Assembly: GCA_964396385.1 (NCBI GenBank)
Contig: CAYNFH010000211.1
Span: 1 to 10,847, forward strand
Reading direction: 5' to 3'
DNA: 10,847 bases
Source of the DNA: CAYNFH01 sp964396385
GTDB taxonomy: Bacteria; Armatimonadota; Chthonomonadetes; Chthonomonadales; CAJBBX01
In this document: positions 7,061-10,847 of the stretch, piece by piece
Layout of the letters: each line of letters starts with the position of its first letter
Numbering within the stretch: position 1 is the first letter of the stretch
Position numbers and translations under genes: made by a program
Notes under the pieces: model-generated
What the model was told of the DNA's origin: nothing
Databases searched by the model: none
The model's input: only the letters and a program-made list of their open reading frames with translations

Positions 7061-7910
7061 AATACACCCCCTCCGTCTCCCCGAGCAGTTCCAGCGTCTC
7101 CTGGTCGGCGCCTTCCAGCAGCGTGCGCGTGAGGCCGTTCTCCGGCTTTACGCCGAAGGCGGGCAGCTTGAGCCAGACGGCGGCATACGGCAGGAATAGG
7201 AGCCGGCGGATGGTTCCCTGCGGGGTGGTAGGGGAGGCCCGATGCCATAGCCCACCGTGTATCATGACGCAGCTTCCGGCAGGCAGCCGCAGCGTCACCT
7301 GGCCCTCTTTGTCGGCATAGTCGTCCAGCTTCAGTTCCTGGTGGATCCAGTTGTGAGAGCCGGGCACCAGGGTCAGCGTGCCGTTGGCGTCGTTGACCTC
7401 GTCCAGGTAGATCAGGCAGTCGATAACGTGAGGGCGTGCGAAGAAAGGCGGCAGCGGGTTCGGGATGAGCCGCTGGTGGAAGTGCCAGTGGGTCTCCTGG
7501 TTCGGCTGGCCCGGGTAGGTGATGCGGGCCGTCATGGGCAGGACCCGCACCTGTGGGCCGAGCAGAGCGCGTGCCACGGAGAGGGTTGGGGGAAACCGAA
7601 GCAGCTTCAGGAACGTGGGATGCTTGTCCATCAGGTGCCGGAGGAACAGCCCGCCGAAGCGGCGCGTGCTGCTCACTTCCGGCAGGCGTTCTCCCACCTC
7701 CTGCGCCACCACCTCGTCCAGGGCGTTCCGCAGCCGCTCCACCTGCTCCATGGAGAACAGCCGCTCCCTTACCAGGTAGCCCTGCTCGGCGAATCGGATG
7801 ATCTCCTCCGGCGTAGCGTGCACTTCCACCGGCCGGACCGGATTGGTCCGGTCATGGCTGCAGATTCGGTACGTGAGCGGGTAACGGCCCTGGGAACCAG
7901 GCTGCTCCAT
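7059..7910 (-). CDS. PhyH-like Fe(II)/2-oxoglutarate dioxygenase family protein with altered metal site
   Basis: A 283-residue protein with the phytanoyl-CoA dioxygenase fold. Family signs are the opening helix TPEEIIRFAEQGYLVRERLF (33-52), IYLDEVNDANGTLTLVPGSH (167-186), and IHGGLWHRASPTTPQGTIRR (217-236), with the distal metal ligand His223 and an Arg at 235 or 236 for 2-oxoglutarate. Such enzymes hydroxylate small molecules using Fe(II), oxygen and 2-oxoglutarate. The proximal HxD/E motif is not standard: the region reads THWHFHQR with His at 141, 143 and 145 and no acidic residue two after any of them. Substrate and even catalysis are therefore open. It starts three bases after the stop of the short HAMP gene and is followed at five bases by the DUF6027-like gene, so these are one operon. 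An alternative start at GTG 30 would remove a poorly conserved leader. Confidence 0.85.
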   Translation of the reverse strand: MEQPGSQGRYPLTYRICSHDRTNPVRPVEVHATPEEIIRFAEQGYLVRERLFSMEQVERLRNALDEVVAQEVGERLPEVSSTRRFGGLFLRHLMDKHPTFLKLLRFPPTLSVARALLGPQVRVLPMTARITYPGQPNQETHWHFHQRLIPNPLPPFFARPHVIDCLIYLDEVNDANGTLTLVPGSHNWIHQELKLDDYADKEGQVTLRLPAGSCVMIHGGLWHRASPTTPQGTIRRLLFLPYAAVWLKLPAFGVKPENGLTRTLLEGADQETLELLGETEGVY

Positions 7911-7913
7911 GGG

Positions 7914-8354
7914 CTAGGCGGCAGTGCGCTGTCCCGCGAGCGTCACCACGAGCTGATATAGCTCGGCGGTCTCACCTTGAGCCTCCGGAAGCGGGGGCAG
8001 CGGATCCTTGCCCTGCGTGGCGGACCACGTATAACGATTGATGCCCCGTACCTGGCACGTCAGGTCGGAGGACATCTTGTTGATGAGGTCCAGCATCTCT
8101 TTCCACCCCCCCGATGCGCTCGGGACCTCGCCCTGTCCCCCAAACTTGCCCTCGCTCACCTCACGGGCGATCCGATTGATCTCGCTGATCAAATAGCTCG
8201 TCTCAGCGGCAAGGTGGTTGAACGTTCGGGCGACCTCGCCGGCAGTTCCGGTCATATCCTCAGGGAGCAGCCGGTTGAAGTCTCCGTTGCTGTACGCCGT
8301 CAGGGCTTGCAAGATGCGCTCGGCATCGGTGGGATCAATCTGTGTAGGTGACAT
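7914..8354 (-). CDS. HAMP-only protein, short paralog (about three HAMP units)
   Basis: A 146-residue soluble protein built only of HAMP-like helix-connector-helix units. These lie at about 9-62 (AERILQALTAYSNGDFN with PEDMTGTAGEVA), 58-108 (AREVSEGKFGGQGEVPSASG then WKEMLDLINKMSSDLT) and 104-142. The pattern matches the HAMP repeats of Nik1-type hybrid kinases, where such arrays relay signal to a kinase. Here there is no kinase, receiver, membrane helix or methyl-accepting domain. The C-terminus, VVTLAGQRTAA, matches that of the upstream paralog (VATLAGQRTA). I chose the ATG at 8354 because it has a strong GAGGAGGG site and a conserved leader. The open frame extends up to 8648 but would overlap the upstream gene. 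The PhyH-like gene follows three bases after the stop. The likely job is a soluble signalling partner, but this is inference. Confidence 0.8.
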   Translation of the reverse strand: MSPTQIDPTDAERILQALTAYSNGDFNRLLPEDMTGTAGEVARTFNHLAAETSYLISEINRIAREVSEGKFGGQGEVPSASGGWKEMLDLINKMSSDLTCQVRGINRYTWSATQGKDPLPPLPEAQGETAELYQLVVTLAGQRTAA

Positions 8355-8412
8355 CGTGGTCCCTCCTCGGAACTGTATACGTTGACTTTCCAGACGGAGC
8401 GCCCGAATCCCT
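8355..8412 (-). promoter_or_regulatory. Conserved leader of the short HAMP gene
   Basis: This 58-bp region matches 9176-9233, at the same distance from the ATG, at 50 of 58 bases with no gaps. Read on the minus strand it contains CTGGAAAGTCAACGTATAC, then the ribosome site GAGGAGGG seven bases before the ATG. TATACA is a possible -10; no clear -35 stands out. It may hold a promoter or operator shared by the two HAMP genes, so each may be transcribed on its own as well as in the operon. Confidence 0.65.
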
Positions 8413-8461
8413 ATCCACTGAGTGGCTGAATGGCCGCACCGCCCTGTCGCTGGACCGAGGG

Positions 8462-9175
8462 CTACGCCGTGCGTTGGCCGGCGAGCGTTGCCACGGCCGC
8501 GCATAGGTTGGCGGTCTCGCCGCGCGCCTCCGCCAGAGGCGGCTTGACCTCTCCTTCGGCCGCGGCCACCGCGAAATGAGACAGGGAGCGCAGTTGGCCG
8601 GTGAGGTTGGCAGACATGGTATTGACGTTGCGGATAAGGTCTGCCCACGTGCCGGAGACACCCTTCACCTCCGCCTGTCCGCCGAGGATTCCCTCCGTCC
8701 CCACCTCCCGTGTAACGCGCGTCACCTCACTGGCGAGGGAGTTGAGCTGATCTACCATGATATTGATGGTGTTCTTCAGCTCTAGAAGCTCTCCGAGCAC
8801 GTCCACCGTGACCTTCTTGGTCAGGTCTCCGTTTGCCACGGTCGTGGTGATTTCGGCGATGTTCCGGATCTGCCCGGTTAGGTTTCCGGACATGGCATTG
8901 ACATTGGCGATAAGGTCTTCCCAGGTGCCTGAGGCGCCCGGCACCTCCATCTGTCCGCCGAATCTTCCCTCCGTCCCCACGTCGCGAACTACCTGCGTGA
9001 GCTCAGCCGCGAACTGGTTCATCTGGTGGACATGCGCGTTGTAGACACGCGCAATCTCTCCCATAGTTCCCTGCCAGTCCTCCGGCAGCTTCTTCGATAG
9101 CCGTCCCTCTTTCAGTGCGGTCAGCGCATCCAGAAGCTCCCGGAGGTCGGCAGCGTCATTCTGGCTCGTGGACAT
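8462..9175 (-). CDS. HAMP-only protein, long paralog (about five HAMP units)
   Basis: A 237-residue soluble protein made of tandem HAMP-like units at about 11-66, 57-108, 103-155, 149-200 and 196-235. The repeat is clear: DVGTEGRFGGQMEVPGASG and EVGTEGILGGQAEVKGVSG are corresponding parts of two units, each followed by TW, DLI and NVN-MS-NLTGQ. Between them is a canonical TTVANGDLTKKVTVDVLGE unit with LKNTINIMVDQL. This is the poly-HAMP pattern of group III (Nik1/Os1-type) hybrid kinases, where the array tunes kinase output. Here it ends without kinase, receiver or membrane parts. The family array is known; a free-standing version is unusual. The ATG at 9175 has GAGGAGG seven bases ahead and the conserved leader. 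The short paralog lies 107 bp downstream. The likely role is a diffusible regulator of a histidine kinase; no target can be named. Confidence 0.85.
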   Translation of the reverse strand: MSTSQNDAADLRELLDALTALKEGRLSKKLPEDWQGTMGEIARVYNAHVHQMNQFAAELTQVVRDVGTEGRFGGQMEVPGASGTWEDLIANVNAMSGNLTGQIRNIAEITTTVANGDLTKKVTVDVLGELLELKNTINIMVDQLNSLASEVTRVTREVGTEGILGGQAEVKGVSGTWADLIRNVNTMSANLTGQLRSLSHFAVAAAEGEVKPPLAEARGETANLCAAVATLAGQRTA

Positions 9176-9233
9176 CGTGGTTCCTCCTCGAAAGTCTATA
9201 CGTTGGCTTTCCAGAATGAGCGCCGGAATCCCT
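9176..9233 (-). promoter_or_regulatory. Conserved leader of the long HAMP gene
   Basis: This is the counterpart of 8355-8412: 50 of 58 bases agree, ungapped and in register with the ATG. The minus strand reads CTGGAAAGCCAACGTATAG and then CGAGGAGG before the start codon. The element is better conserved than the proteins it precedes, which points to selection or recent copying of the control region. Confidence 0.65.
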
Positions 9234-9262
9234 TGCGGAGGCGCCGGGACGGTCCGCCATCA

Positions 9263-9679
9263 CTACTTGCCGTGCGCCACACGGGACGCGAAGACGTCTA
9301 GCGCCGCCGGGAGCGCGTTGAGAAGCGCCTCGGCGGAGACGGGCTTGGAGATGTAACCCGCCACACCCACATCGGCGGCTCTCCGCAGCATCTCCTCCTC
9401 CGTCCGCGCCGTGACCATCACCACGCAGGTCTGGACCTGGTCCAGGATCTGCCGTACTGCGTCCACGCCGTCCATCCCGCCCGGCATGGTCACGTCCATC
9501 AGCACGAGGTCCGGGCGCTCGCGTAACACCACTTCCACGGCCTGGCGGGCGTCTCGGGCCGTGCCGACCACCAGCAATCCTGCACGCTTCAGCGCGCGCT
9601 CAAGCTGCATCACGGTCAGCGCCTCGTCCTCGCAGATGACCACTCTTATTCCGTTGAGTGCTTCTACTCCCACCGCCAT
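9263..9679 (-). CDS. Stand-alone receiver (CheY-like) response regulator
   Basis: A single receiver domain without an output domain. From the ATG at 9679 it has 138 residues: acidic pocket Glu17-Asp18 (VVICEDE), phospho-acceptor Asp62 (LVLMDVTMPGGMDG), Thr90 (VMVTART) and Lys112 (YISKPV). It probably carries phosphate between a kinase and another partner, or binds a target when phosphorylated. Other in-frame starts are ATG 9715, GTG 9688 and GTG 9673. I prefer 9679 because the 9715 ATG lies in the loop of a T-tailed hairpin and has no ribosome site, while 9679 follows the T-run. If 9715 is used the protein has 150 residues. It is 87 bp upstream of the long HAMP gene and in the same direction, so a functional link with the HAMP proteins and the downstream receiver-kinase is plausible. 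Confidence 0.88.
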   Translation of the reverse strand: MAVGVEALNGIRVVICEDEALTVMQLERALKRAGLLVVGTARDARQAVEVVLRERPDLVLMDVTMPGGMDGVDAVRQILDQVQTCVVMVTARTEEEMLRRAADVGVAGYISKPVSAEALLNALPAALDVFASRVAHGK

Positions 9680-9690
9680 TGCCCCCACGC

Positions 9691-9735
9691 AAAAACGGCC
9701 CGCGTTGTGTTCCATCTGTTACACAAAACGAGCCG
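9691..9735 (-). terminator. T-tailed hairpin before the receiver gene (terminator or attenuator)
   Basis: Arms 9721-9735 and 9696-9710 pair over 15 positions, counting two G-U pairs and one mismatch, around a 10-base loop. On the minus strand the second arm (ending GGGCCG) is followed by five T (9695-9691). This fits an intrinsic terminator for the BON gene 100 bp upstream, or an attenuator in the leader of the receiver gene. The upstream ATG at 9715 lies in the loop. Confidence 0.55.
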
Positions 9736-9821
9736 CTTAATGTTCGCCTGTAAGACGTACGTGGAGGCTACAGTGTTCGCCCGCATCGGCAGGACTTTGT
9801 CGACTTCACCCTGCCTCCGGG

Positions 9822-9835
9822 CTACTGACTACTGG
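9822..9835. repeat. Two-unit CTACTGR heptamer at the BON gene end
   Basis: ctactga and ctactgg lie head to tail directly after the stop of the BON gene. Two units alone could be chance, but 7-8 bp arrays occur at three other junctions here. The rest of the gap, 9736-9836, holds no gene and no promoter I can defend. Confidence 0.4.
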
Positions 9836-9836
9836 C

Positions 9837-10079
9837 CTACGCTCGGATCGTGGTTTCCCAGACGACCTCGCGGACCCCCGGCTTGGACCGTAGTACCGTG
9901 GAGATGACCTCCATCTCCTTCGCCAGGTCCAGATTGGCGTGCGTTCGCAGGGTCCTCAGAACTCCACGCAGGTACACGATCCCGTGGGATACGCGGATGT
10001 CCAGCAAGGAGGAGTCCACATACCGCTTGCCGATCTGGGACCGCACCATCTTCGTGGTTTCCGCATCGCTATGAGCCAA
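9837..10079 (-). CDS. BON-domain-like small protein
   Basis: An 80-residue protein matching one BON domain: an N-terminal helix (MVRSQIGKRYVD), a strand pair LDIRVSHGIVYLRGVL (26-41) with the family's central Gly33, Val35, Leu37 and Gly39, a helix, and the closing PGVREVVW (67-74). BON domains are thought to bind phospholipid or envelope components. This copy has no signal peptide or membrane helix, so a cytoplasmic place is more likely. The start is TTG at 10079, supported by AAGGAGGG (10091-10084) at ideal spacing; no stronger start exists. It is the first gene of the minus-strand run and is divergent from msrA. A hairpin lies in its leader. Confidence 0.75.
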   Translation of the reverse strand: MAHSDAETTKMVRSQIGKRYVDSSLLDIRVSHGIVYLRGVLRTLRTHANLDLAKEMEVISTVLRSKPGVREVVWETTIRA

Positions 10080-10083
10080 TGTT

Positions 10084-10091
10084 CCCTCCTT
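10084..10091 (-). promoter_or_regulatory. Strong ribosome site deciding the TTG start of the BON gene
   Basis: AAGGAGGG on the minus strand, four bases before the TTG at 10079. It is a near-perfect Shine-Dalgarno sequence and shows that the TTG is a real start rather than an artefact of open-frame calling. Confidence 0.8.
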
Positions 10092-10122
10092 GGGGATCCG
10101 CCCGCTCGGCGAGCGAGGCGCG

Positions 10123-10166
10123 AAAAGGCCCCCGCCAAAGCGCTTGCCGCGCTAGAGACAGGGGCC
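10123..10166 (-). terminator. T-tailed nested hairpin in the BON leader (attenuator-like)
   Basis: GGCCCC (minus strand 10166-10161) pairs with GGGGCC (10132-10127). Inside, AGCGC (10153-10149) pairs with GCGCT (10143-10139) around a five-base loop. TTTT follows (10126-10123). No minus-strand gene lies upstream for it to terminate, so it may attenuate BON operon transcription or stop antisense RNA. A second small hairpin, CGCTC-GGC-GAGCG, lies at 10103-10115. I could not match it to a known riboswitch. Confidence 0.45.
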
Positions 10167-10216
10167 ATCACCCATAGCGAGGAGAACGGTTCGGGAGGGG
10201 TAAGTCGGTTTGGGCT

Positions 10217-10225
10217 AGTATACCA
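10217..10225 (-). promoter_or_regulatory. Extended -10 promoter candidate for the BON operon
   Basis: TGG directly followed by TATACT on the minus strand, an extended -10 with five of six consensus bases. No good -35 is visible. The leader to the TTG would be about 130 bases and would include the nested hairpin. Confidence 0.35.
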
Positions 10226-10302
10226 TGGGCGTCTCGGCCCTTCCTGCCGCCAGAGCAGGCCATAGCGTCTCGATACGGAAACCGGTGTAAGGTCATTTGG
10301 CG

Positions 10303-10341
10303 TATACTCTTCCCAGTTGACCGCCTGGGCGGCGCGCCGCC
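10303..10341 (+). promoter_or_regulatory. msrA promoter candidate and GC palindrome
   Basis: TATACT at 10303-10308 is a -10 candidate without a clear -35. The predicted leader contains CCGCC-TG-GGCGG (10321-10332), which overlaps the perfect 14-bp palindrome GGCGGCGCGCCGCC (10328-10341); the two hairpins exclude each other. The 290-bp gap between the BON gene and msrA otherwise holds no gene I can support. Confidence 0.3.
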
Positions 10342-10369
10342 TCCCGGGTGAGAAGGGACGCGGCTTCGG

Positions 10370-10847
10370 ATGAGCATGGAGCGGAGTGTTCGCTGGCTGG
10401 CCTGCCTCACTCTGGCATGGCTAGCCGGATGCGGGCAGAAGCAGGTAGGCACGGCTGCGGTGGCAGAGACCAGGCCGGCGACAGCGCCGGTTGTGGCGGA
10501 GAGCCGGCCACAACAGCCGGAGACGGTGGAAACAAGGGAGGAAGGCGGGACCAAATCCATGGCGGAGACACCACGCACTACACTCCACGTTCCGGAGGGC
10601 CGGCAGGTCGCCACCCTGGCCGGAGGCTGCTTCTGGTGCATGGAGGCGGTGTTCCAGGATCTGAAGGGCGTGGATTCCGTGCAGTCCGGCTACGCGGGAG
10701 GCCACGTGGCCAACCCCAGCTACAAGGAGGTCTGCAACGGCGACACCGGCCATGCGGAAGCGGTGCAGATCAGCTTCGATCCCAACGTGATCTCCTTCCA
10801 CAACCTCCTAAAGGTGTTCTTCACGCTGCACGACCCCACCACGATGA
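10370..10847 (+). CDS. msrA: Lipoprotein peptide methionine sulfoxide reductase MsrA, 3' end cut by window
   Basis: 159 codons are visible. The N-terminus is a lipoprotein signal: basic start, hydrophobic core and lipobox LAGC with Cys21. A Pro, Glu and Thr-rich linker of about 22-70 follows. The MsrA domain starts near 79 with VATLAGGCFWCMEAVFQ, catalytic Cys87 and a second Cys at 90, then GYAGGHVANPSYKEVCNGDTGHAEAVQI. The enzyme reduces methionine-S-sulfoxide in oxidised proteins; as a lipoprotein it should act outside the cytoplasm, repairing envelope proteins, and would need a thiol donor there. Full MsrA domains are about 150-170 residues, so roughly half the domain is missing. ATG 10370 is preferred over the in-frame ATG 10376 because GAAGGGA lies at a better distance. 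Whether an MsrB domain follows beyond the edge cannot be seen. Confidence 0.9.
   Translation, partial: MSMERSVRWLACLTLAWLAGCGQKQVGTAAVAETRPATAPVVAESRPQQPETVETREEGGTKSMAETPRTTLHVPEGRQVATLAGGCFWCMEAVFQDLKGVDSVQSGYAGGHVANPSYKEVCNGDTGHAEAVQISFDPNVISFHNLLKVFFTLHDPTTM

Noticed and set aside
7257..7961. Plus-strand open frame of 234 codons across the PhyH-like gene
   Set aside because: It is the antisense shadow of a gene with clear oxygenase motifs; no start signal or recognisable domain.
8355..8648. N-terminal extension of the short HAMP protein
   Set aside because: It runs through the conserved leader and into the 3' end of the long HAMP gene, is Arg/Gly-rich, and the ATG at 8354 has the strong ribosome site.
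10150..10185. Fluoride-riboswitch resemblance (GGTGATGGCCCC on the minus strand)
   Set aside because: Only a short piece resembles the crcB motif. The pseudoknot partner and the order of elements do not fit, and the gene behind it is not a fluoride gene.
10168..10641. Minus-strand open frame antisense to msrA
   Set aside because: MsrA catalytic and lipobox motifs are on the plus strand; the minus frame has none.

Overview
The window is GC-rich, densely coded chromosomal DNA from a free-living bacterium. It has clear Shine-Dalgarno sites before several genes, two TTG starts with good ribosome sites, very short intergenic gaps and small 7-8 bp repeat arrays at gene junctions. Nothing fixes the phylum. 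The mix (NamZ/DUF1343, a PhyH-like oxygenase, DUF6483-like and DUF6027-like proteins, Nik1-type HAMP repeats, receiver proteins) would suit Armatimonadota or a neighbouring high-GC lineage, but that is a low-confidence inference. There are no RNA genes, insertion sequences with transposase, phage genes or CRISPR arrays.

Left part (1-3514). A secreted NamZ-type exo-muramidase (minus, cut by the left edge) and an MFS sugar-type permease (plus) are divergent and their ATG codons overlap by two bases. Together they look like a unit that releases and imports cell-wall sugar. The MFS gene overlaps, tail to tail, a DUF6483-like gene. That gene follows a small zinc-ribbon membrane protein, with a GACTCTA heptamer array between them. 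About 260 bp without a gene then leads to the next unit.

Middle (3515-5413). A full-length MsbA-type ABC exporter starts at a TTG codon behind an extended -10 promoter candidate. Its last codons lie inside a 130-bp element with 15-bp inverted ends, which separates it from the convergent kinase gene.

Right part (5414-10079). Seven genes run on the minus strand. In transcription order they are a BON-domain protein, a stand-alone receiver (CheY-like) protein, a five-unit HAMP-only protein, a shorter three-unit HAMP-only paralog, a PhyH-like oxygenase, a DUF6027-like protein, and a receiver-HisKA_2 histidine kinase. The two HAMP-only proteins look like the HAMP array of a Nik1-type hybrid kinase without the kinase. 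Their 58-bp upstream regions are about 86% identical, far more alike than their coding regions, so a shared control element is likely. T-tailed hairpins precede both the BON and the receiver genes. I infer a signalling cluster in which soluble HAMP modules sit between receiver/kinase proteins and an oxygenase output. This is the most unusual part of the window.

Right edge (10370-10847). A lipoprotein-type peptide methionine sulfoxide reductase A runs off the end. It is divergent from the BON gene across 290 bp holding promoter candidates and hairpins but no gene.
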